Source: SYHX01 sp049317645 (GTDB lineage: Bacteria; Bacteroidota; Bacteroidia; UBA7662). Taken from it: 8,002 nt of DNA. The stretch is from assembly GCA_049317645.1 (NCBI GenBank), contig JBMOHV010000069.1, positions 1 to 8,002 of the forward strand, written 5' to 3'. Shown piece after piece: positions 1 to 6,194 of the stretch. Position 1 is the stretch's first letter. Every line of letters begins with the position of its first letter. The notes beneath the pieces are model-generated. The model saw nothing but the letters and a program-made list of their open reading frames with translations, searched no databases and was not told the origin of the DNA. The position numbers and the translations under genes are program-made.

Positions 1-7
1 CGGGCCA

Positions 8-883
8 TCAGGCGGGGTTGGAGGGGGTGTAATCGTAAAAACCCCGGCCACTTTTGCGGCCGTTATGCCCATGGGCGACTTTGTTTTGTTGGACCGGGTG
101 GGGTTCAAAGCGGGGCGGGCGGCCCAAACCCTCGTACACCGAGGTGGTCACGGACAAATTGGTATCCACCCCGATCAAGTCCATGAGTCGAAAGGGACCC
201 ATGCGAAAACCCACCGATTCCATCAAGCGGTCCAGGTCTTGGGGGGTCACGCCCCCTTCGCCGACCAAGCGCAGGCTTTCGGCATAATAGGGCCTGGCCA
301 CTCGGTTCACAATAAAACCGGGGGAATCCTGGGCGTGGACCACGATTTTACCCATGGTTTTTGCCAAGGCATCAACGCGCTCAGCCACATCGGGACGGGT
401 CAAAGGACCACGAATCACTTCCACCAGTTTCATCACCGGGGCTGGATTAAAAAAATGCAAGCCGACCACCCGCTCGGGTCGGGCCAGGCCCTCGGCAAGT
501 TGTTCCATCGGGATGGAGGAGGTGTTACTGGCCAGGACCGTTTCCGGTCCGTTCTGGGCTTCGACGGTTGCAAAGAGTGCACGCTTGATCTCGGCCGATT
601 CAACCACCGCTTCGATCAGCAAATCCCCGCGGAGATCTTCGGAGCGGTCGCTGTATTGGAGCATGGATTTGAACCGCTCTGCGTCGGATTCGTTTAATTT
701 TCCTTTGGCAACCCGGACATCCCAAGCAGCTTCGATGGCCGTCTTGGCTTTGGGGAGCATGGCCGACGAAACATCGTAAACCAAAGTAGGCAAGCCGGCC
801 TCCACGCAGAGTTGGGCTATCCCCTGACCCATGGTGCCGGCTCCAGCGACCATGACGCGTTCAAATCGATGTTCGGCGCTCAA
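8..883 (-). CDS. hbd: 3-hydroxybutyryl-CoA dehydrogenase (3-hydroxyacyl-CoA dehydrogenase family)
   Basis: A cytosolic NAD(P)-dependent enzyme that interconverts 3-hydroxyacyl-CoA (typically 3-hydroxybutyryl-CoA) and 3-ketoacyl-CoA. Seen: the Rossmann motif GAGTMG at residues 14-19, SNTSS at 119-123, the catalytic segment HFFNPAP with His143, Glu155 as likely dyad partner, and SPGFIVNR (187-194), which opens the C-terminal dimerisation domain. The ending GRKSGRGFYDY is typical. At 291 residues it is full length for the single-domain family, not a FadB-type fusion. The chosen start is TTG at 883, overlapping the pheS stop as TTGA; the next in-frame ATG (853) would remove the first beta strand before the nucleotide motif. 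Its TGA stop (10-8) overlaps an ATG at 8-6, so another gene may begin there. The family call is firm; chain-length preference and pathway (beta-oxidation, butyrate or phenylacetate degradation) cannot be read. Confidence 0.93.
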   Translation of the reverse strand: MSAEHRFERVMVAGAGTMGQGIAQLCVEAGLPTLVYDVSSAMLPKAKTAIEAAWDVRVAKGKLNESDAERFKSMLQYSDRSEDLRGDLLIEAVVESAEIKRALFATVEAQNGPETVLASNTSSIPMEQLAEGLARPERVVGLHFFNPAPVMKLVEVIRGPLTRPDVAERVDALAKTMGKIVVHAQDSPGFIVNRVARPYYAESLRLVGEGGVTPQDLDRLMESVGFRMGPFRLMDLIGVDTNLSVTTSVYEGLGRPPRFEPHPVQQNKVAHGHNGRKSGRGFYDYTPSNPA

Positions 884-1941
884 ACCCCAAATTGTTTAAC
901 AAATCGCACATCGTTTTCGTAAAAAAGTCGGATATCGGGAATGCGATGACGAAGCATGGTAAGTCGCTCAATTCCAATGCCAAAGGCATATCCGCTGTAA
1001 ACCTCCGAATCAATCCCGCAATTTTCGAGGACTTGGGGGTCCACCATGCCACAACCGAGGATTTCGACCCAACCGCTGTGTTTGCAAACATTGCATCCTT
1101 GGCCAGAACACAAGAAGCATGTAACATCCATTTCGGCGGATGGCTCGGTGAAGGGAAAATAGGAAGGACGAAAACGGATTTGGACTTCGGGTCCAAAAAG
1201 ATGAATCGCAAAATCGTAGAGGACCTTTTTGAGATCGGCAAAACTGACATCTCGATCGATATAGAGTCCTTCGACCTGATGGAATTGCATGTGCGATCGG
1301 GCCGATACGGTTTCGTTGCGGTAAACCCGGCCGGGGGATACGGTCCGAAGGGGCAGGAGGCCCTTCATCATTTCCTTGACCTGCACCGAGGAAGTATGGG
1401 TTCTCAACAAGTACACCGGATCGAGGTTTACAAAAAAGGTGTCCTGCATATCGCGGGCGGGGTGGTCGGCTTCAAAGTGCAAAGCCCCAAAATTGTGCCA
1501 ATCGTCCACGATTTCGGGGCCTTCGGACCATCGAAAACCCAATTCCCCAAAGAAATCCAGCATGAGCCGGCGGGTCAGGGACAAAGGATGCCGGGAACCG
1601 CGACCCCAGACAGGAGCCGGGAGATGGGAGGCGGCGGCGGCGGCGGTCGCGCCGGAGGCGGCGGCCGCCTGGGCTGTGCCTGCCGAAGCCTCCTTCCAGC
1701 GCTCTTCGACTTCGGTGCGAAGGGCGTTCAGGGCCTGCCCCACGGATTTTTTTTCGGGACCGCTGAGGGCCCTGAAGGCCTCGAACAACCGGGTGACCTC
1801 GCCCTTCTTGCTGAGAAAGCGCAAGCGGTAGGCTTCGGCTGCCGCCGCCTCCCCTATCTCAAAGGCCGCCGCTTCGCGGCGAAGGCTTTCCAAGGTTTCG
1901 TCCCACGAAAGGGGCGCAACGGGTTCTTGTTCTGGATTCAT
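880..1941 (-). CDS. pheS: Phenylalanine--tRNA ligase alpha subunit
   Basis: Catalytic subunit of the cytosolic alpha2beta2 enzyme that charges tRNA-Phe using ATP. Seen in order: an N-terminal helical arm that contacts tRNA (about 10-85), an Ala-rich linker (85-105), then the class II catalytic core from GSRHPL (115-120). The core has RTHTSSVQ (180-187), motif 2 with GRVYRNETVSARSH and FHQVEG (204-225), FRPSYFPFTEPSAE (257-270) and motif 3 GYAFGIGIERL (317-327). Four cysteines in CFLCSGQGCNVC (275-286) resemble the knuckle seen in many bacterial PheS proteins and may bind metal. At 353 residues the length is normal. The gene starts 33 bases after guaB and its TGA stop overlaps the TTG start of the dehydrogenase gene. 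No pheT lies next to it in this window, so the beta subunit must be encoded elsewhere, as is usual in Bacteroidota. No Phe-rich leader peptide is visible upstream. Confidence 0.98.
   Translation of the reverse strand: MNPEQEPVAPLSWDETLESLRREAAAFEIGEAAAAEAYRLRFLSKKGEVTRLFEAFRALSGPEKKSVGQALNALRTEVEERWKEASAGTAQAAAASGATAAAAASHLPAPVWGRGSRHPLSLTRRLMLDFFGELGFRWSEGPEIVDDWHNFGALHFEADHPARDMQDTFFVNLDPVYLLRTHTSSVQVKEMMKGLLPLRTVSPGRVYRNETVSARSHMQFHQVEGLYIDRDVSFADLKKVLYDFAIHLFGPEVQIRFRPSYFPFTEPSAEMDVTCFLCSGQGCNVCKHSGWVEILGCGMVDPQVLENCGIDSEVYSGYAFGIGIERLTMLRHRIPDIRLFYENDVRFVKQFGV
1630..1665. repeat. GC-rich trinucleotide tract encoding the PheS Ala-rich linker
   Basis: A (GCG)n-like run (pure over 1631-1646, imperfect beyond) inside pheS. 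On the coding strand it gives mostly GCC alanine codons and corresponds to about residues 93-104, between the tRNA-contacting arm and the catalytic core. Such tracts can change length by slippage; here the frame is intact and the location is a flexible linker, so length change should be tolerated. Confidence 0.55.
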
Positions 1942-1948
1942 GCGGGCT

Positions 1949-1971
1949 TTGTTATAGCAATGTTACAACAA
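1949..1971 (-). promoter_or_regulatory. Imperfect hairpin in the guaB-pheS gap
   Basis: The 33-base gap between guaB and pheS holds two 8-base arms (TTGTTATA at 1949-1956 and TACAACAA at 1964-1971) that pair apart from one position, which becomes G-U in the minus-strand transcript, around a 7-base loop. The stem is AT-rich and weak, and no U-run follows, so it is unlikely to terminate transcription fully. It could be an mRNA processing or stability element, or chance in an AT-rich spacer. Confidence 0.25.
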
Positions 1972-1974
1972 GAA

Positions 1975-3447
1975 TTAACGAGAATAGTTAGGGGCTTCGC
2001 GGGTGATGTCAACACCGTGCGGATGGCTTTCACGCAATCCGGCATTGGTGATTTTGATCATCCGGGCTTGGCGCAACGCTTCCAAATTCACAGCGCCGCA
2101 ATACCCCATCCCGGCCTTGAGTCCTCCAATGTATTGGTACATCACCTCCGATAGGTTGCCCTTGAAGGGAACCCGGCCCACGATGCCTTCGGGAACCAAT
2201 TTCTTGATTTCGTCTTCGGCATCCTGAAAATAACGGTCTTTGGAGCCTTCTTTCATGGCTTCAATCGAACCCATGCCTCGGTAGGTCTTGAATTTGCGAC
2301 CTTCAAAAATGATGGTCTCGCCAGGCGATTCCTCCACGCCTGCAAACATCGAACCCGCCATAATGCAATCCGCACCGGCCGCCAATGCTTTGACAATATC
2401 TCCGGAATAACGAATCCCTCCGTCGGCAATCAGCGTCACTCCCGTTCCCCGTAACACATCCGCAACTTCCATCACCGCCGTCAACTGGGGAACACCAACG
2501 CCGGCGACAACCCGGGTGGTGCAAATACTTCCCGGTCCAACACCGACCTTGACCGCATCGGCCCCGGCATCCACCAACATTTTGGCCGCTTGACCGGTTG
2601 CAATGTTACCAACCACCACATCCGCCCGGTCGCCGGTGATTTTTTTGACCATCGCCAAGGCCTCCAAAACACCCCGCGAATGGGCATGCGCCGTGTCAAC
2701 GGTTAGGACATCCACCCCGGCTTGGACCAAAGCCTGAACCCTCTCGGTTAAATCCGCCGTCACCCCCACCGCAGCACCCACCCGGAGGCGACCCATGCGG
2801 TCCTTGCAGGCCATGGGGAAATCCTTGATTTTGAGAATGTCTTTGTAGGTAATCAAACCCACCAAACGGCCCTCGGCATCCACAACCGGGAGTTTTTCGA
2901 TTTTGTGTTCCTGCAAAATCCCCTCGGCCTGCCTCAAGGAGGTGCCTTCAGGGGTTGTAATCAGGTTTTCCTTGGTCATGACCTCCCAAACCGGCTTTTG
3001 GGGATCGGTTTCAAAGCGCAAATCCCGGTTGGTCAGAATGCCCACCAATTTGCGGTTTTCGTCCACCACCGGAATGCCTCCGATACGATTCTCCGCCATC
3101 AAGCGCAGGGCCTCTTCAATCAGCGCATTGCGCGAAAGCACGATCGGGTCCACAATCAAACCGCTCTCGGAACGCTTGACTTTGCGAACCTCCTGGGCCT
3201 GACGCTCGATGCTCATATTCTTGTGAATCATGCCGAGCCCCCCGTTTTGGGCAATGGCGATGGCCATCTCAAACTCGGTGACCGTATCCATGGCCGCCGC
3301 AACGATGGGCACTTTGAGTTCAATATTCCGACTCAATCGACCGGTGATGTTGACATCCCGGGGTAAAACTTCGGAATAAGAGGGTAACAAAAGGACATCG
3401 TCGTAGGTCAACCCCTCACCGACAATTCTCTGTGTAAAATCCAGCAT
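1975..3447 (-). CDS. guaB: Inosine-5'-monophosphate dehydrogenase
   Basis: A cytosolic enzyme that oxidises IMP to XMP with NAD+, the committed step of GMP synthesis. Seen in the 490-residue product: LTYDDVLLLP near the N-terminus (13-22), a Bateman module of two CBS repeats (about 95-205, with IGGIPVVD and IEKLPVVD), and VDTAHAHSRG (250-259). The catalytic loop GPGSICTTR carries Cys309, followed by ADGGIRYSGD (341-350, phosphate binding), the flap RGMGSIEAM and SKDRYFQ (390-408), and GMGYCGA (446-452). The reading frame stays open upstream to 3531. I place the start at ATG 3447 because family members begin about eight residues before LTYDDVLL, and the extra 28 residues would overlap the preceding gene. 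No Shine-Dalgarno is present; a perfect palindrome abuts the ATG instead. The TAA stop lies 33 bases before pheS. Confidence 0.98.
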   Translation of the reverse strand: MLDFTQRIVGEGLTYDDVLLLPSYSEVLPRDVNITGRLSRNIELKVPIVAAAMDTVTEFEMAIAIAQNGGLGMIHKNMSIERQAQEVRKVKRSESGLIVDPIVLSRNALIEEALRLMAENRIGGIPVVDENRKLVGILTNRDLRFETDPQKPVWEVMTKENLITTPEGTSLRQAEGILQEHKIEKLPVVDAEGRLVGLITYKDILKIKDFPMACKDRMGRLRVGAAVGVTADLTERVQALVQAGVDVLTVDTAHAHSRGVLEALAMVKKITGDRADVVVGNIATGQAAKMLVDAGADAVKVGVGPGSICTTRVVAGVGVPQLTAVMEVADVLRGTGVTLIADGGIRYSGDIVKALAAGADCIMAGSMFAGVEESPGETIIFEGRKFKTYRGMGSIEAMKEGSKDRYFQDAEDEIKKLVPEGIVGRVPFKGNLSEVMYQYIGGLKAGMGYCGAVNLEALRQARMIKITNAGLRESHPHGVDITREAPNYSR

Positions 3448-3467
3448 GGCAAATAGTTCTATTTGCC
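3448..3467 (-). promoter_or_regulatory. Perfect palindrome abutting the guaB start codon
   Basis: Two 9-base arms (GGCAAATAG and CTATTTGCC) separated by two bases form a perfect inverted repeat in the 28-base gap between the phosphodiesterase stop and guaB, ending directly at the ATG. It occupies the place of a ribosome-binding site. As DNA it could be an operator for a dimeric repressor; as RNA it could fold into an 8-bp stem with a GAAC loop next to the start codon and limit translation. It is not a terminator: no U-tract follows and the gene begins at once. The symmetry is seen; the function is inferred. Confidence 0.5.
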
Positions 3468-3475
3468 GAACAAAA

Positions 3476-4372
3476 CTAAGGCGTTTGGCCTGCCCTTGGG
3501 TGTTTAAGTTCCATGAAAATGCCCGGGTCATCGGTAATCAATCCATCCACACCCTTTTGAACGAGCCCGCACATGACCCGTGGCTCGTTAACCGTCCACG
3601 GTACAACACGGATCCCTCTTTGGTGCATCCGACGAACCAAACGCCTGGTTACCATCCGGTAATGCGGGGAATAAGTTCCCACCTCAACACCCACATCGCC
3701 CAAAGAGCGTTGGGCTACCCTGGTTTTGAAGGGAGTCCGACGGTATTCCTCCAAAACCACCAACTCCAACGTGGAATCGACCGCATAGACCCAACGTGGA
3801 ATTCTGCGGTCAAAACTTTGGATCATGCAGCGGTCCTTCATGCCGGATGCTGCCACAACACCCAGTACCAAGCGCACATATTCTTCGGGGTGGGGATGAA
3901 AAACCCCGTCCCATTCCGCTCTTGACTTGATTTCGATATTCCATAGCGGCAAAACCCGCCCCTTAACAGCGCAATAAACCCGTACCGAATCAAATATCTC
4001 CGAGAGCAGGGGCTTGGGGGATGGCCCTATCTGTTGCTGTGGAAAACGGGGATGGCCCTTTGGACTACCGCAATCGTAGGAACGGATTTGGGCGTAATCC
4101 AATTGATACAAATTCAAGGCCGTCGATGTTCCACAAATTTCGGTATTCATCCAGGGCTCGTGGGATAAAACGACTTGACGATCCTTGCTGATGACTACAT
4201 CCATTTCGAGGGTAGTCACTCCCGCATCCAAGGCAGCTTTCATGCCGACCCAGGTATTCTCGGGCCAGCGCGCTCGATAGCCTCGATGGCCTTGGAGATC
4301 AAAGCCATGCAGGGATTGAGCCGACGCCGAACCGCAGACCAAGATAGCCAAAATCAAAAATCGAGCCATCAT
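3476..4372 (-). CDS. Secreted glycerophosphodiester phosphodiesterase family protein
   Basis: Probably hydrolyses glycerophosphodiesters (deacylated phospholipid head groups) to glycerol 3-phosphate plus an alcohol outside the cytoplasm. Seen in the 298-residue product: a signal peptide with hydrophobic core FLILAILVCGSA and likely cleavage in ASA-QS after residue 18; the GDPD signature QGHRG with His29; PENT with Glu38; LEMDVVISKD with Glu56 and Asp58; and SHEP with His71. Together these are the metal and acid-base residues of the TIM-barrel family. The C-terminal strands VVPWTVNEP and GVDGLITDDPG are also typical. The cysteine in the signal region lacks a proper lipobox, so it is probably not a lipoprotein. 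The start is set at ATG 4372, which overlaps the GSCFA stop as ATGA; the open frame continues upstream but would bury the signal peptide. The true substrate is not determined by sequence. Confidence 0.92.
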   Translation of the reverse strand: MMARFLILAILVCGSASAQSLHGFDLQGHRGYRARWPENTWVGMKAALDAGVTTLEMDVVISKDRQVVLSHEPWMNTEICGTSTALNLYQLDYAQIRSYDCGSPKGHPRFPQQQIGPSPKPLLSEIFDSVRVYCAVKGRVLPLWNIEIKSRAEWDGVFHPHPEEYVRLVLGVVAASGMKDRCMIQSFDRRIPRWVYAVDSTLELVVLEEYRRTPFKTRVAQRSLGDVGVEVGTYSPHYRMVTRRLVRRMHQRGIRVVPWTVNEPRVMCGLVQKGVDGLITDDPGIFMELKHPRAGQTP

Positions 4373-5364
4373 TTCCAAGGCGTATGGCGGCGTTGGGCCA
4401 GATGCGGATGCTCTTGGAAAAGTTCCTGCCATTGCTTTTCACGTTGCTTTTCAAAATCTTGATTACCAGGGCTTTGGGGCAGCCTTGAACGATGGGCATC
4501 GGCGGTAACCAAGGACTCTAAACGCGGCAAAAGGGCCACGGCATCGGGTTTCATGGCGTATTGAACGAGACGATCGTACATAAAGGCAGTGGCCGCATAG
4601 TTGGGATGAACCAAGTCCGTGTCGTAATAACGATAATCCCGCAACACGTCGATTTGCCATTCGTAGGAAGGGAAATAGGTTCGGCCATCGTGGCCATCGC
4701 ACAGGCGATGCGCTAATTCCAACAAACGCGCTTTGCTTCGATTGTTTTCAATTAATCCATCGCGGGCATGACGAACGGGACTCACCGTAAACCAAACCTG
4801 AAGGTCAGGCCTCCAGGCACGGAGATTTTTCAAGACTTCTTCCCAAAGGGTTTGCATTTCCTCCACCGTTACCAATCGGCGCTCAAAATTGGAAGACGGA
4901 AACCGATGGCAATTGGCCACCGGGCGACCGTTGCTGGCCAAAAAATAGACATAGGCTGTTCCCAGGGTCAAAACAAGGGTGTGGGCCCTCGATAATTGGT
5001 CGGCTCCGCGTTGCAGGGCTGTTGTTAGTTTTTGGATAGCCCTCTCTTGGTCGGTATCGGAACAGTCCGAATGCATGTCCCAGCGATGCCAGACGCCTTC
5101 CCTTTGGACCCAATCCGAAAGATCCAAACCATGATCGCCATCGCGGGCCAGGCGAAGAAAGGCCTGCAAATGATGATGAAGTGAAAGCGGATCAAAGAGA
5201 GTTCCCGCAGGTTGCCAAACCACATCAAACAAATGACGCTGAAGGCGGGCCCCCATGCGCTCGGCAAAGCAGGAGCCCATGAGCAGGAGCGGGTCTTGGT
5301 GGCCCCATCTCGGCCCATGGAATGCCCAAGGGAGTTCCAGTCTTTCGGGAGGTGTAAAGCCCAT
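4369..5364 (-). CDS. GSCFA domain-containing protein
   Basis: Belongs to the GSCFA family, named after its N-terminal motif, common in Bacteroidota and related to SGNH/GDSL-type hydrolases; the biochemical function is unknown to me. Seen in 331 residues: MGSCFAERM with the motif at 30-34 (Ser31 the candidate nucleophile), LTLGTAYVY (132-140), FTVSPVRHARDGLIENN (192-208), YFPSYEWQIDVLRDYRYY (230-247) and DLVHPN (250-255), a plausible Asp/His pair for the catalytic site. The charged C-terminal tail (about 301-328) is predicted helical. There is no signal peptide or membrane segment, so it is likely cytoplasmic. Start: ATG 5364, two codons inside a frame that could also open at TTG 5370; there is no Shine-Dalgarno. 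Its stop overlaps the next gene's start (ATGA), so the two are probably translationally coupled, which hints at a shared role in ester or lipid-derived substrates, but that is inference. Confidence 0.93.
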   Translation of the reverse strand: MGFTPPERLELPWAFHGPRWGHQDPLLLMGSCFAERMGARLQRHLFDVVWQPAGTLFDPLSLHHHLQAFLRLARDGDHGLDLSDWVQREGVWHRWDMHSDCSDTDQERAIQKLTTALQRGADQLSRAHTLVLTLGTAYVYFLASNGRPVANCHRFPSSNFERRLVTVEEMQTLWEEVLKNLRAWRPDLQVWFTVSPVRHARDGLIENNRSKARLLELAHRLCDGHDGRTYFPSYEWQIDVLRDYRYYDTDLVHPNYAATAFMYDRLVQYAMKPDAVALLPRLESLVTADAHRSRLPQSPGNQDFEKQREKQWQELFQEHPHLAQRRHTPWK

Positions 5365-5420
5365 TAACAAAAAATTTGATGACCCCTGAGGCGTAATCTC
5401 GGTCCCTTTTGGATAGGATT
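5365..5420 (-). other. Spacer between the cytochrome fusion and GSCFA genes
   Basis: A 56-base gap in the minus-strand block, ending in an A/T-rich stretch just before the GSCFA start. I see no convincing terminator stem, promoter match or Shine-Dalgarno. It is long enough to hold a promoter, so whether the cytochrome gene shares a transcript with the genes after it is open. Confidence 0.4.
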
Positions 5421-6137
5421 CTAATGCCCTTGGGGAGCAAATTTAATTTTAACATACGCCACAACCGCCATCATTTCTTGTTCGCTTAACACATTTCGAT
5501 AGGAAGGCATGGCGTTCTTTCCTTTCAGCAGGAGGTCCATGATTTGGTTTTTGTCCAAGCGGGTTTCTTGAAGGTTTTTGGCACCACCAAGGCCCTTTTT
5601 TCCGTCTTCGCCGTGGCAAAGGGCGCATTGGGCCAAGAAAACCGACTTGCCGTGGGCAACCAAATCGTAGTTGGCGTTGGTTTTTCCGCTGCTATCCATG
5701 GGCTCGGTTACCACCGCCGAGAGTTCGGGATGATTGGCCAACGCCATTTGCCTTCCCGCTTCGGCAAAGTCCTTCTTGTTCATGCGAGGTGATTTGGTTT
5801 CGGAAACACCGTACGCATAAAGAATCAAAAGCAGGGAGAGAGTTGCTAAATATTTGTTATGGCGACGGTAACCCACGACCGCAACGGGAATAGCGGCAAA
5901 GACAGCGCCGAGTTTAACCCAAAACCAAGAGCCGACGCCGATGCTTGCATTGTTATAAGCAAGGGCCAAGCCTGTGATCAAAAAGAGAGCGGAGACAATC
6001 ATTTCAGGAATGCGAATTTTTTGGGCGAAGGCATCCAGACGGGCGGTATTGGTCCACAAAAGAACGCATTTGATCAGGTAGATCAGCAAGAACAGCACGA
6101 CGCTAAGGGTGTGGGTATGAAGCAGTCCGGTCATCAT
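5421..6137 (-). CDS. SirB2-like membrane domain fused to a c-type cytochrome
   Basis: Membrane-anchored electron carrier. The 238-residue product has two parts. Residues 1-112 form four likely membrane helices (about 10-28, 46-61, 72-90, 97-111) and begin GLLHTHTL, resembling SirB2-type small membrane proteins with histidines in the first helix. After a hydrophilic linker (112-158) comes a class I cytochrome c domain with the heme site CALCH (171-175; His175 the proximal ligand) and KNAMPSY, giving Met210 as the expected sixth ligand. ALCHGEDGKKG and the C-terminal MMAVVAYVK helix are typical. The heme domain should face the periplasm. Two adjacent ATGs (6137 and 6134) could start it; neither has a Shine-Dalgarno. 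It is the first gene of the minus-strand block. Redox partners are not visible here, so its role (for example passing electrons to a terminal oxidase) is inference. Confidence 0.9.
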   Translation of the reverse strand: MMTGLLHTHTLSVVLFLLIYLIKCVLLWTNTARLDAFAQKIRIPEMIVSALFLITGLALAYNNASIGVGSWFWVKLGAVFAAIPVAVVGYRRHNKYLATLSLLLILYAYGVSETKSPRMNKKDFAEAGRQMALANHPELSAVVTEPMDSSGKTNANYDLVAHGKSVFLAQCALCHGEDGKKGLGGAKNLQETRLDKNQIMDLLLKGKNAMPSYRNVLSEQEMMAVVAYVKIKFAPQGH

Positions 6138-6194
6138 GGTAGAAAATGGTTGGTTTGTAGGGCAAATTTCAACCCGTTCCCCTTATTTTGGTGC
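6138..6194. promoter_or_regulatory. Divergent intergenic region between the cytochrome fusion and amidohydrolase genes
   Basis: These 57 bases separate two genes transcribed away from each other, so promoters for both must lie here or reach into the coding ends. Against the Bacteroidota -7 consensus TAnnTTTG, I see only near-matches: GAAATTTG read on the minus strand (6170-6163, one mismatch) toward the cytochrome gene, and TATTTTGG (6184-6191, one mismatch) toward the amidohydrolase, the latter so close to the ATG that initiation would fall in or at the start of the gene. Neither has a well-spaced -33 TTTG. The promoter function is inferred from the layout. Confidence 0.35.

Noticed and set aside
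892..2154. A 420-codon plus-strand open frame opposite pheS and the end of guaB
   Set aside because: It is antisense to two strongly supported essential genes, its translation is low-complexity and resembles no family I know, and such frames arise easily opposite GC-rich coding sequence.
3448..3478. Bacteroidota-type promoter (TTTG ... TAnnTTTG) before guaB
   Set aside because: TTTG motifs are present, but the -7 match is poor (ACTATTTG), the spacing to an upstream TTTG is wrong, and transcription would start inside the gene.
3448..3531. A 28-residue N-terminal extension of guaB
   Set aside because: It would overlap the phosphodiesterase gene, read through the palindrome, and add residues absent from the family; ATG 3447 gives the standard N-terminus.
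4373..4432. A 20-residue N-terminal extension of the phosphodiesterase
   Set aside because: It would lie inside the GSCFA gene and place a non-hydrophobic stretch before a clear signal peptide; the ATGA overlap start is better.
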